Assembly: GCF_018687715.1 (NCBI RefSeq)
Contig: NC_056761.1
Coordinates: 19,956,001-20,020,000 of the forward strand
Direction: 5' to 3'
DNA: 64,000 nucleotides
Source: Carya illinoinensis
Taxonomy: Eukaryota; Streptophyta; Magnoliopsida; Fagales; Juglandaceae
Position numbers and translations under genes: made by a program. How positions within the stretch are numbered: the stretch's first letter is position 1; each line of letters opens with the position of its first letter. Below, piece after piece: positions 39,641 to 52,000 of the stretch. The notes beneath the pieces are model-generated. The model saw only the letters and a program-made list of their open reading frames with translations, had not been told where the DNA came from and made no database searches.

Positions 39641-42428
39641 CATCAATAGTTTCAGCTTTATTATGTTGATAATATTATAGGATTTATAAAGCTGTGGAAT
39701 CAGATTTTTTTGTTTGGTGCCACTTTCAATCATCTTCACTGCATTGTTTCTAATTATGGAATGTAGAACACAGTGAAAGAAGTCCTCTCCCTTTATGAGT
39801 TCGTCACACCCTATGTATTGGACTCCTGAATATTTCATTACTCATTATCTACATATAATAAAGAAGTAGTTACTATGAGTAAAAATTTTTTCAGTTTGCA
39901 TATTCCATTACTGAGCTAGGCTATTTTGTGGTTTTTTTTTTCTATTTATTTTGTGCTTTTAATATGGGTATTGCTATTGTGGGCAGCAACCATATGCTGT
40001 TGTTGTGGGCTTTAAGTGGGCAAAATGCTATTGTTATATGTAGGTAGAATGTGTTTTGTGATAATTTGAGATGGTGTTTTGTGATAATTTGTGATGATAA
40101 TATATGTGGGCAAAAATTGTGAAAATGAAACTAAAAGTAGCACAATTTTTTGCTCAGCTATAGATGCTAATTGTATATATTGTTGGATTGTGAAAATGAA
40201 AATGAAAATTAAACTACTTTCCTTAATTTTTATTTTATACACTAAAAGGGTCATCTAGAACCCCAAAAAGAAGGAAAGAAGCCAAATAATGATAAACAAG
40301 AAATAAATGAGTTGTTTATTAACTCAATATAATAGCTCCAGTAAGATCAATCCACTAGTAATAATGGACAATTAGAACTGTTTCTGCTAGACCAACTGAA
40401 TTAATAACAACATTGAATGATTGGCGCAGAGGCATCAAAGTCACATACCTTTAAAATGAGTTGTTGAATAGACTCTATTAGTATTTGTAATCCAAGAGTT
40501 GCCATTATTGATGCAAAACAATGATGCCCTGCGAACTTAAACTAAATTAGTATAGATTTCTTCCAATATGAAATTGAAAGATTGTATATGATATTTATCT
40601 ACTTAGTACTCTATTATGATATGATGTTGTATTTGAAAAATTGTGATTCCCTCGACTCCATGTATGAAAATGTGAGAATCGTGATGTCGAGATGCTGACA
40701 ACATGGGTCACGCATCCCAACGACAAGTGCTAAGTGTGTACACATGCAAAAAGTGTAAAAACAAAGGTTGCAGTGGATAAATTAAACTTAGTCGACTAAG
40801 TACTAGAATTTTAAATGCAAGTCTCTCAAAATAAAATGCCTTCAAAAGTTATACAGTAATCCAATAAAAATATAATACAAACCAAAGGTACACAGCAAAA
40901 TAGGTAACAAATCTCCAAACCACAAAGAAGCAACCCCAGGTCACTCCTTTGGCAGAGCGAAAGCCTTAGGCTCGACGTCCTCATCTGCATCAAAATCTAC
41001 GGTACTACTGCAAGGTATCAAATACCACGTGAGATATGAGTCTCAATAAGTATATATATACCTACAAGCTACCTCTAACAAGCTCCTTCACTACATATGC
41101 AAGATACAGCGTGAGATATGAGTCTCACTAATCTAGGTATATATATACCTACTTATTGAGACTCATATCTCATGGTACCTCATATGCACACCTCCTTCAC
41201 TACATATGCATGATTAGTGAAGTTGTTAGACCCATCAATCTTTGAGTTTCATTCTTGCATATGTAGCGATTATAGTTGGATACCTGACGCATTAGATACA
41301 GCACTAGTTTACAGGTCGACAAGCACACTGCTAGACCTAGCATCTCCATTTACGGCTATGGCTACTTAGGTAACTAATTCCATGAACTACTTTAGCTTTT
41401 ACATCCTTACTCTTTTGAAAGCTGTCATTCTTGATTTCATTTCATATGCTTGGAGTTATGCTTGGTAACATGTTATGCATAGTATTCTCGCTTCGTTGAG
41501 ATAGATTTGGATTTAAACGTTGGCTAGATAAACTTTTTGTAATAAGAGTCTTAGTAATGAACTCTCTATCGGGATAGTGAAGGGAGGCTCCAATTGATAG
41601 AAAAATAGAGGAAATATCGTTATCTGTTTAAGGAATAATTTAATTCTTGAGGAAGAAAAAATGGAAATTTAATTTTTATAGGCACTAGTAGATATGAAAA
41701 GACAATGCATGATTAACCACTTGTAGATTTGAGAGCATTTTATCTTCAAAAAGCTTCTTCTATATGATATTCTCTATTTCTTATGTCTATTTTACTCTCA
41801 CCTTGCAATCCAGACATTCACTAATAATAAAAAAACCCAAATGTCCTGAAAACACATAAACTATGACAGTTCTCTTCTCACATTTTACAATATGAGACCT
41901 GGAATCTCAATTCCTTTTGTGCCTCTACTTGTCTCCGGTGTTGCTGTCCAGTTTGCAACGTGATGAGACTGGAGGTTTGCCTCTCTCTGTTGCCCAACAG
42001 AGTTGCCATTTATCTTATGTCCATATGTCAGTGATGAGAAACCTTGTAACATTTTCATGAATAGAGAGAAAAAAAGAAAAGAGCCTTTTCATGGTGTGCC
42101 AAAACCACTCTATCAACTGTAACAACTTGCACATAATATAAGTTGTATAACCCTTTTTTTAAGTTGCACATAGATAGACCTTTACATATGGGAAATAGCT
42201 ACATATGTTGACATTCAGACCAAATCATGGGTTCCCAACAAGTAGTTATAGTCAGTTCAGTTTGCAAAACTGTAAAGATATAGCAGTACGAATAAGACCA
42301 TCCTAACCATAGAAGAAATGCAAAATCAGAGTACACTCTTACAATAGTCTACAACCAATATCATGTTGTAGAAACAAAGCTTATTTGTACATACAATAAC
42401 AACCAATATTGCCTCATTCTTCTTGCTT
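39641..42428. other. Spacer, with possible LTR fragment and inverted repeat
   Basis: No gene recognised. From 40673 (TGTGAGAATCGTGATGTCG) to about 41030 the minus strand looks like the 3' part of a gypsy LTR, with a GTGACC block and a CGATTCTCACA end. That is a weak call without target duplication. An inverted repeat lies at 41031-41173. The rest is AT-rich. Confidence 0.35.
41031..41173. repeat. Inverted repeat, 35-bp arms
   Basis: GAGATATGAGTCTCAATAAG...ACCTAC at 41031-41066 is matched by its complement at about 41138-41173 (nearly perfect), separated by roughly 70 bp. Within and after it, CTCCTTCACTACATATGCA occurs twice as a direct repeat (about 41083 and 41191). Confidence 0.75.
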
Positions 42429-42445
42429 GAATATTGGGTCACTAT
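42429..42445. repeat. Left 17-bp target duplication of LINE B
   Basis: GAATATTGGGTCACTAT, exact copy at 48161-48177. Confidence 0.9.
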
Positions 42446-42541
42446 AAACAACGTCCTCTCGCTGTTTGAGAGGTTTTCTCTCTAGAATAGAGTACGTCCT
42501 CTTGGCTGGTTCGATTGTTTGCTAGTCCAACGGAGGGTCCC

Positions 42542-43948
42542 ATGGAAGAAGAACTATTGAGGCAGTGGGAAAAACTAAGTCTTACAGAAAGGGAAAGGGA
42601 GGGGGTGTCTCTAGTTCCACCTACCATGCCAACAGCTTAAAAACATGTCCCTTCATGCCTACTGGTAATGATAATGGCTGAGAAGAGTATCAACAAGGAG
42701 GCCTTCAAGAGCACTATGGCCAAAGTTTGGAGATGTGCAAGCTGGATTCATTTCTCGGAGGTGGGTCCTAACAAGTTCCTTGTCAAGTTTAACAGTGCTC
42801 AGGATATGCAAAGGGTGGTGGAAGGGAGATCGTGGGTTTTCGATCGGTGGCTCTTGTGCCTACAAGCATATGATGGCTCTAAGTCCATTAATGAGGTAGC
42901 TTTCAACAAGGAGGTGTTCTGGCTGCAAGCCTATGATGTGCCCTTCAATTGCATGACACAAGAAATGGGATTACAACTTGGCAGCTATGTGGGAAGAGTG
43001 TTAAAAGTCCATGCAGATGACAGAGGAATTAGCTGGGGAAGGTTCTTAGGTATAAGGGTTGAAGTTGATATCAGAAAAGCTTTACTAAGGGGTACTTTTC
43101 TCAATGTGAAGGGGAAGAAATGTTGGGTGCCATTCAAATATGAGAGATTGCCTTCAATATGTTTTAAGTGAGGGACCATCAAACATAATCAATCAGCTAT
43201 TCTAAATGTAACCAAAGGGGGAGTAAATCAACAGTATGGGGCTTGGCTGAGAGCGCCTGCTACCAGGGATAGTGACTTGAAGCCAAAGAAGTATGGGGAA
43301 GATGTCGCTCCAAAAGTTCAAGCTCATACGCAACCATGGAGGAGGGAGACAGAAGTTAGGGAAGACCCCCAAAAGGGAAATCCAGTCTTCACGAAAGGGT
43401 GTTAGGTAAGGGACATAGCCTCAGATAGACTTGACCGTAAGACTGTCGACAGAAGTGACATGCAGGAGGTAGGGAGGTTGACTAGGCAAGGAAACTTCCC
43501 TAGAAAAGATTGTACACAAAAGCTGGCAGGAAAAGGCGCCTTTCCACTACACCCTCCATATGTTCCCTATGATACACTAGGAAAGAAGCCTGATGAGCAT
43601 ACAAGGCCTGTAATAGAAGTAAACACTCCTTTGCCAGCTAAAGCGATAGTCAACAATGGAACAACTGGAATTGAGGCCCCAACTGATTTAGTTACACAGA
43701 TTCATTCCATTGAAAACTTTCTTTCTGACCAACTAGAAGTCTTGAACCAACCTAAAAAGGGTCCCACATGGAGAAGACGAGTAAGGAATCTGAATGTTGA
43801 AAATTTCTCACCAGGACTGGAAGGAAGTCTTTCAGGCCTGCCCCACAGAAGCAAGAGAGTAACAAGTCCAATTCCTAAGAGAAGCAAAAGAATTGCAACA
43901 GCCTGTGCAAACCTTAGTAAGAACAAAAAAAATAAAGACAGAGAATAA
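42542..43948 (+). pseudogene. LINE B ORF1 (DUF4283 / zinc-knuckle gag-like)
   Basis: Nucleic-acid-binding protein of the LINE. All pieces lie in one frame: MEEELLRQWEKLSLTERE at 42542, the DUF4283-type region 42668-43171 (WIHFSEVGPNKFLVKF, WVFDRWLLCLQAYDG), then a zinc-knuckle start broken at ICFK-stop (43169-43171), where relatives have CFKCG. A Lys/Arg-rich tail ends at 43948. I see at least three in-frame stops (TAA near 42641, TGA at 43169, TAG near 43403) and no clear shift. Confidence 0.8.
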
Positions 43949-44011
43949 TGTGTTTGAAAACAATGAAATCACAGACATGGTGAAGGTTGTTAAACAGCCC
44001 CACCAAGACCA

Positions 44012-47000
44012 ATGAGCTTCATCAGCTGGAACTCACGTGGGCTTGGGAACCCACGGGGAGTTTGAGTACTTCGAGATATGGTTCGAAGAGAAGATCCCAC
44101 AATCTTGTTTCTACAAGAGACAAGATTGAGTGCCACTAGAATGGAAAAACTTAAGTATTTTTTGGGCTTTCCAAATTGTCTAGTAGTAAGTAATGACAAA
44201 GGAGGGGGGGCATTTCTCTTCTATGGAAAAACCCCATTGATCTAAAGATCCTTCACTATTCAAAATCCCATATCCACGTTGAGATCAAACCACAAGAGGA
44301 GAATGAAGTTGTCTGGTACTTGACTGGAGTGTATGGTCATCCAGAAGTTGCAAAAAGACATGAAACTTGGTCTTTAATAAAATCTCTCATAGTACCAACA
44401 AGTTGTGCTTAGCTCATAATGGGGGACTTCACTGAAATCTTCACATGGGGGAGAAAAGCAGAGGAAGGTGTAGACTTGAGTGGCAGATGGAAGACTTCAG
44501 TGACATGCTTACTGAATGCAGACTATTTGATTTGGGGTTCTGTGGACCCCAATTCACATGGTGGAATGGGAGACAAAGAAAATAGTGTGTCCGAAAGATT
44601 AGATAGATTATGTGCTAATCAAGAGTGGAATTCTCTATTCTCTTTGTGGTATGTTGTTCATATTCCAATTGCCTACTCAGACCATCTTGTTGTTTGTTTG
44701 AAACCTTATGCTGATCCCAGTTTTGGAAGCCGAGGGCCTAGTTTTAGATTTGAGGCTATGTGGACTGAGACAGAAGATTGCAAACAGGTGGTGTCTTCCA
44801 CTTGGGACTTAGTGGAAGGAGAAAAGGACATCTCTTTGATTATGAATAAGGTAAAGAGCTGTGGGGAGAGGCTTCAGCAATGGAACAAGAGTAGTTTTGG
44901 TCATGTGAAGAGACACATTGCTAAGGTCCGAGACAGGATGAATCTTTTGTACAAAATTGACCCAAACTGTTTGAGAACAGAAGAGCATAAAAATGCAAAG
45001 GTTGAGATGAAGACATGGCTGGAAAGAAATGAAATCATGTGGAGACAAAGGTAGAAGGCATTATGGTTAAAGGAGGGAGACAAAAACACAAGGTTTTTTC
45101 ATAGGAAAGCCTCCCAAAGATAGAAAAGGAATCAAATCAAAGGTGTGAGAGATAGTAACAATATCTGGAAGGTGGGAGTAGAAAGAGATAGAATTATACT
45201 GGATTACTTCCAAACCATATTCACCTCTTCAGGCCAACAAGGACAAGTGGGTTTTCTAGACAGGTTGCAGGGTTATGTGACTGAGGAAATGAATGAGAAT
45301 CTGATGCAGCAGTACACAACAGAAGAAGTGGTCCAGGCCTTGAATCAAATGGAACCCTCCAAAGCCCCTGGACCTGATGGTATGCCCCCTTTATTTTATC
45401 AGAAGTATTGGACTGTGGTAGGAAGGGATGTCACCAAGGCTGTGTTGAAAGCACTAAATGAAGGGGCCTTCCCAACTGAACTCAATCACACTTACATTGC
45501 TTTAATTCCTAAGAAGGATAAACCAAAAAAAATTGTAGAATTCAGACCAATCAGCCTGTGCAATGTAGTCTACAAGTTGATTGCTAAAGTCCTCTCCAAT
45601 AGACTTAAACATATCCTGCCACAGGTAATATCCATGTCTCAATCAGCCTTTGTACCTGGTAGGCTAATTACAGATAATGTCTTAGTTGCTTATGAGCTAG
45701 TCCATTACCTAAGGTAGAAGAGAAAAGGGAAAAAAGGGTACATGTCACTCAAATTAGATATGAGCAAAGCATATGATAGGGTGGAGTGGGGTTTCCTAGA
45801 CACTATTATGAGTAAAATGGGGTTCAATGAGAAATGGAGAAAGCTAATTATGTGCTGTGTGCAGTCTGTCTCATATTCGATTCTTGTAAATGGAAGTCCA
45901 AAAGGTCCTATCAAGCCCACAAGAGAATTGAGACAAGGGGACCCCCACTCCCCTTATCTTTTCCTCCTTTGCACTGAAGGTTTGGTAGCCATGCTCAAAC
46001 AAGCTGAGGAGAACAAGTTGGTGAAAGGTATAAAAATCTGTAGAGGCAGCCCAAGGATCAACAACCTCCTTTTTGCAGATGATAGTTTGTTCTTTTGTAG
46101 GGCCTCTTTGCAAACTAATGCACACATCCACCAACTTCTAAAGGAGTATGAACTAGCATCGGGTCAGAAAGTCAATAAAGAGAAGACATCAATGGTCTTC
46201 AGTACCAATATTGACTCCCAACTGTAACAGGAAATTATGGCCTCTTGGGGGATACAGCAAGCTCAATAGTATGAGAAGTATCTTGTTCTCCCATCTGTGG
46301 TAGGTAGATCCAAGAAAATGGCCTTCATGAATGTAAAAAGCAGGGTTTGGAAGAAGCTTCAAGGATGGAAGGAAAGGCTACTCTCACAAGGGGGGAAGGA
46401 GGTACTGATTAAAGCAGTAGTCTTATCAATCCCCTCATACTCTATGAGCTGCTTCAAACTCCCTAAAAGCTTGTGCAAAGAGTTGGAGAACATGATGGCA
46501 AAGTTCTGGTGGGGCCAAAGGAAGGAGGAAAACAAAATTAGATGGGTGAGCTGGTCCAAAATGTGTGCTACTAAGCAAGATGAGGGAATGGGCTTTAAGG
46601 ACCTCCATAGTTTCAATATGGCTTTATTAGCAAAACAAGCATGGAGGATTATGAATGAGACATCTTCTCTTCTCCATAGGATTTACAAGTCTAAGTACTT
46701 CCCCAATTCGAGCATTCAGGAAGCACAATTGGGAAATGCCCCATCATATGCATGGAGAGGGATCTGGGAATCTATAAGACTACTAATGAAAGGATGCAGG
46801 TGGCGGGTGAGTGATGGAGAGTCCATAAACATCTGGACTGATATCTGGCTGCCAGGCCAAAACCAAGTCCCCTTAATCCAAGGTCAAGTTAGTAGAAACA
46901 ATTGCCAACAAGTAGTACAACTGATTGATGGGGAGACAAATTGGTGGGATGCTGGGTTAGTCAAGAGAACTCTTCCTCCTAGAGAAGCTGCTGAAGTGCT

Positions 47001-48107
47001 AAGGATGCCTCTAGGTCCTTCCCCTAGAGAGGATAAGCTAATATGGCACCATGAAAGCTTAGGAGAATATACAGTGAGGAGTGCTTATAAGCTTTTTTGG
47101 TTCGTAAAGAACCACATGCCAGAAGGAGATTGTTCAAACTATCAGGCCTAACAAAGTTTTTGGAAGCATTTATGGAAACTGCCTATACCACACAGGGTCA
47201 GAGTCTCCTCATGGAGAGTATGCAAGCACAAATTGCCCACTTTGAAAAACCTGGTGGTTAGGAAGGTTGTTACTGAGGATATCTGTAAGCTTTGTCATGA
47301 GAGCAGGGAAGACACAAGCCATACACTGATCTATTGTCCTTCCATTCTACCCCTATGGAAGACACTTTTTAGCTATTTATTTCAGGAAGGTGACCAAAAG
47401 GGCTTTATGGAGATAGCAATGAGAGTGAAAAAAAAGGGTAGGCAAGGGACCTAGAGAAATTCTTCCTCATTGCCTGGTCCTTTCGGTATAGAAGAAATCA
47501 GTTCTACTTTGAAGGACAAGTTCAGCATCCACAACAGTCTGCAGATCATGCCCTGTCCACGCTTAAGGAGTCACAAGGAGTTCAAGATGGTAGTAAACAA
47601 CTTTTGATAAGAAATGTGGGGTGGAGACCCCCTCCCACAAGGGTCCTAAAACTCAATACAGATGGGGCTTTATTCCGGGGGCATTGCAGAATAGGAGTGG
47701 GAATTATATTGAGGGATGAGAAAGGGAGAGTAGTGTTGGCTACGTGTAACAAAGAGCCTGAGTTCTCTGATCCTATGGAAGTGGAGCTACTTGCCATATT
47801 GAGAGGTCTCCAATTATGTATTCCAATGGGCATCAATGAGCTTATTGTGGAGACTGACTCTTTGCTCAGTGTTAAGGCCATAGCAACAGAAGGGGAGTCC
47901 ATGTCCCCCCAAGGCAATCTGATCTCCTCCATCCACGACCTTTCAAAACAGGTACCAAGAGTAAGCTTCCAACATGTTAGCAGAGAGCACAATGCAGCAG
48001 CTGATGGCCTGGCAAAATTAGCATGTTTTGTAGAGGATTTAACAGTTTGGTGGGATTCAATTCCCGAGTGTATTTCCCAAATTGTTTGGCATGATGCCAG
48101 TGTGTAA
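44012..48107 (+). pseudogene. LINE B ORF2 polyprotein, broken
   Basis: Endonuclease plus reverse transcriptase that performs target-primed integration. The endonuclease starts MSFISWNSRGLGNPRG (44012) and is stopped after 18 codons by a TGA where relatives have CGA. A frame change lies between about 44210 and 44419. From 44419 to about 47450 nearly everything stays in one frame with scattered stops (near 45052, 45121, 45715, 46225, 47149). Reverse transcriptase blocks: SKAPGPDGMPPLFYQKYW, PKKIVEFRPISLCNVVYKL, MSLKLDMSKAYDRVEWGF and NNLLFADDSLFFC (catalytic FADD intact). zf-RVT follows near 47160-47400. RNase H (47604-48107: LNTDGALFRG, VETDSLLSVKA, HNAAADGLAKLA) is in another frame. Confidence 0.88.
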
Positions 48108-48160
48108 TTCTCTTTATGACTCTAATTAATGAAGGTGAGTTGTTATATAAAAAAAAAAAA

Positions 48161-48177
48161 GAATATTGGGTCACTAT
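48161..48177. repeat. Right 17-bp target duplication of LINE B
   Basis: GAATATTGGGTCACTAT, directly after the poly(A) run. Confidence 0.9.
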
Positions 48178-49041
48178 GGAGTGGAACAACCATCAGCTTG
48201 AGTTACTTCCAGAGGGATTTCACGCTAGTTCTTTTACTTTGATCCTAAAGTAATCCTAAACTAGTTAGAAACTTCCGTAGTGTTTGGTGACCCCATTGGA
48301 TGTCATTTTGCAAGACAACATTGTCGATTTGCTCTGAGTAAGACTGCCCTTCTCTTTTTTTGGTAAGTAAAGCTTTTGTTCGAATTCTCTCTCAAGCTTT
48401 TCTTCCTAATCATTGAAAATTTTGGAAGGTGCTGGTTAAGGTGCTTCAACATCTTGTTCTTGCTTCTCCACTAACTGAATTTGGTTAGGTTTCAGTACAT
48501 AGAAAAAGAACAAATACAAGATGACAAAGAATAGAATCCACATGAATATGTATAAATATATATATATATATAATATTGACCTCTCATCTCATATCTGACA
48601 GATGTTAAAATGTAGATAAATATTTGCTCTCTTCCATTTTGAGTTTAAAGATATAGGTAGCAACTTGATGTGCATATATAGCTAGTGTAAAATCTAACTT
48701 CATAACAAGTACATTGATCCATCTAAAGGACTTTACCGTAACATCTTTACATGAAAAATGAAACCCATACATACCCTGACATTGCATGAAAATGCCTTAT
48801 TTTCACATTATCATCTATATAGAGGAAAAATGTTTCTTTATGTTAACACAAATGAATTGAAAAACTGGCAAAAACATAACACTAAGGTACTCAGATTCTT
48901 TTTTATCTTTTTTTTGGTGAAAGGACAGATTTGATTGCAGTAAAAATTAGACCATACAAGACTTGTTAAACGAAAATAAGAGGAACGACTATATGAGGAC
49001 AGTCTTCCATCCATACTTTAATCTGAAAGTCAAATTTAATT
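48178..49041. other. Spacer, no gene recognised
   Basis: AT-rich sequence between LINE B and copia A, with a short TA run near 48555-48573. No domain or terminus recognised. Confidence 0.5.
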
Positions 49042-52000
49042 GCTCTTATAAGGAATGAAATCAACAATAAAGCAGACGAGCTACAATCAAGCAATATCTC
49101 AGCAACATGAACAAACTTGGAAAGTCAATTCTATTTGATCCTACTCTGCTATATATAGTTGATGTGTAATTTCCTATATTCTAGCATTCTTTCTATTTTG
49201 TATAGTTTCCTTAGATAGCACTGTTTGTACATGGCACTATATATATATATATATATATATATATTTTCCTTTTGCATGGAGTCTTCTGCCACTTTTGTTT
49301 CCTCAACCTCTTTAGATCCTTATCCATATCCTATGTCACAGAATGTATCCAACTATGTTTCTCTCAAACTCAGCTCCTCAAACTTTCTACTTTGGAAAAC
49401 ATAGATGCTAAACCTTCTTGAAAGCTATGACCTTCAAGGGTTGATCACATGTGACATCCACTCCCCTTCACAATGTATTCTAGATGAATATAATACATCT
49501 CAGCCTAATCCACTTTATCATAAGTGGCACAGGTCTGATAGGCTGGTCAAAGAATGGCTTACAGCCACCTTGTCTAAGGAAGTGTTAGGCATTGTTGTTG
49601 GCCTAAACATTGCCTTAGAGGTTTGGAGTGCTCCTGTTCATGCTTTTACACGAGTATCTTTTGATAATAGTCTTGCTCTTAAGCAAAGACTTACCTCAAT
49701 CACGAAAGGATCTGATTCCCAGAGTGAGTATCTGAGGAAATTAAAACAATCTGTGATGAACTTGCTGCTTTTGGCAAGCCTGTTTCTGAACACAAGAAGT
49801 CTTGGTGGCTTCTCAATGGTCTTGGTAAGGACTTTGAAGTTTTTACAGCAAGAATGCTTAGGTCTCCTATTCCCTCATACTCTGAAGTAGTAACTCTGTT
49901 GGAAAGCTATGCTGATAGACACAAATCTAATACTGCTCCTTCACCTATGGTCTTTTATGGACAGTAGTCACACAAACAAAAGAAACTACCTGCGAACATA
50001 GGTTCTTTTACACCCAAAGGTCGTGGATTTGTCCAAGGCCAATCCACTGGATCCAAATCAAACTACACCCCCAACAATCAGTCTCGTGGTCAACCTTTAG
50101 CCTCCAATCTCAAGTCTACCAACAAAGAGGAAATTATTTGCCAAATCTTCAAAAAAAGAAACCACACTGCACTCAAGTGTTACAATCGCTATGATCATTC
50201 CTTCACAAATGACAGTCTTCCTTAGAGTTCTGTAGCAATCAAGATGGATGAAGCTCTTGACACATCTGCATGGCATCCAGACATGGGTGCCACTGACCAT
50301 ATGACTGCTAATGAAGATACTCTTCACTCTTTAATTCCATATAATGGTCCTGATGGTTGGAAATGGAAAAGTCTTACCTATTACTCATGTTGGTCATGCA
50401 CTGGTTGGTGGCTCGTCTCACTCTCAAATTCAGTTGAATGATGTGCTTGTGGTACCTGACATTAATAAGGATTTATTATCTGTTAGTAAGCTCAATCCGA
50501 CTATCCATTGAAATTTGAGTTTGATGGACATGGTTTTGTGATAAAGGACAGGGTAACCATGAAGACAGTAGCCAGGGGTAGGAAGAAGAAGGGCCTATAC
50601 ATTTTTGATGATGCTGTCCCAACTCATAATAAACAGACCTATTTCTCTTCAAGAATTTGATCCACCAATAAAGAGAACTGGCATCTCAGGCTTGGACACC
50701 CAAACTCTAGAGTATTAGACTATCTTTGTACCAAGAAGTTTATTACTCTTGATTCAAAACATGTTTCTTCTGAAACTTGTATAAGTTGTCAAATGGGGAA
50801 AGCTTGTAAATTGCCTTTTCTTTCAAGAGAACATACTGTCAGTATTTCTTTTCAAAAAGTTCATTGTGATCTATGGGGACCTACTCCCATTCTCTCTGGA
50901 GAAAAATATAGATTCTATGCTATCTTTGTTGATGAAGCTACAAATTTCACATGGTTGTCATGTGCCAATTTAGTGCCAAAATCTGTGTGTTTGAAACTGA
51001 TGAAGGAGGTGAATTTAATGACAAGAACGTCACCCAATATTTTCACCGACATGGAATTCTTCATTAATCTGCCTGTCCTAAAACACTTGAACAAAATGGC
51101 AAGGCTGAAAGAAAACACAGATGTATAACCAATTTAGGTTTGACTATGATGTTTCATGCCAAACTCCCATCTAGATTCAGGTTAGACTGTTTCTCTACTG
51201 CTATTTTCCTGCTTAACAGACTGCCATCACCTGTGCTCAATATGGACTCTCCTTTCTTCAGGCTTTATAATAAACATCCTGATTATAGCATTCTTAGAAC
51301 AATTGGGTCTAGATGCTTTCCTTATCTTGGAGATTATAGGTCAAATAAACTTGAACCTAAGTCATTGCCATGTGTCTTTATTGGATACAACACCAAACAC
51401 AAAGGCTACAAATGCCTTTATCCACCAACTGATCAAATCTATACATCTAGACATGTTGTTTTTGATGAACCTGCCCTACCTTATTCTAAGCCAACTATGC
51501 TATATGATTCTCCTCTTGTTGAAGGGGAATTCTCTAGTTTCCTTGAATGGCACACTGGCACTTCCCGGGAACCTATCTTGCAGCGTTTGCCTTTGCCCTC
51601 TGCCTTTGCTCCTCCTCCCACATCATTAGCTCAGCTAGAGAGCAACAATTTATCACCTCCTATGATTACTGGATCACATTCTGACCCAAGTCCATTGCAC
51701 ACTACAGATTCTCCTTTTCCTGCTATGCAGGAACTCCCAATCTAGCATCCTATGGAAACTAGGGCAAGGTGTGGAATGCACAAACCTAACCCATGTTATG
51801 CAAACTTGCATAATCTGGTCTCTATTCCTACTGAGCCAAAGTCTATCAAGTCTGCAAGAAGTCAATTTGGTTGGTCTGTTGCAATGGAAGAAGAACTAGC
51901 TACACTTGCGGCTAATAAAACTTGGGAATTGGTTCCAAGAACTATTGACATGAATGTCATTGGCTCAAAGTGGGTGTATGAGGCTAAGCTAAAAGTAGAT

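Larger units (their letters stand above)
42446..48160 (+). mobile_element. LINE B, full-length plant L1, 5.7 kb
   Basis: Bounded by exact 17-bp duplications and ending in a poly(A) run (48149-48160), so both ends are certain. It carries ORF1 and ORF2 (endonuclease, reverse transcriptase, zf-RVT, RNase H) in order. Perfect duplications suggest a rather recent insertion, yet the frames have many stops. It was therefore either mobilised in trans already defective, or decayed by point changes. The flanks rejoin as unique sequence. Confidence 0.93.

Noticed and set aside
39434..39649. A 71-residue plus-strand frame
   Set aside because: Antisense of the solo LTR whose boundaries are fixed by the CCTAT duplication.
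43702..43926. A Leu-rich minus-strand frame
   Set aside because: Shadow of the Lys/Arg-rich tail of LINE B ORF1.
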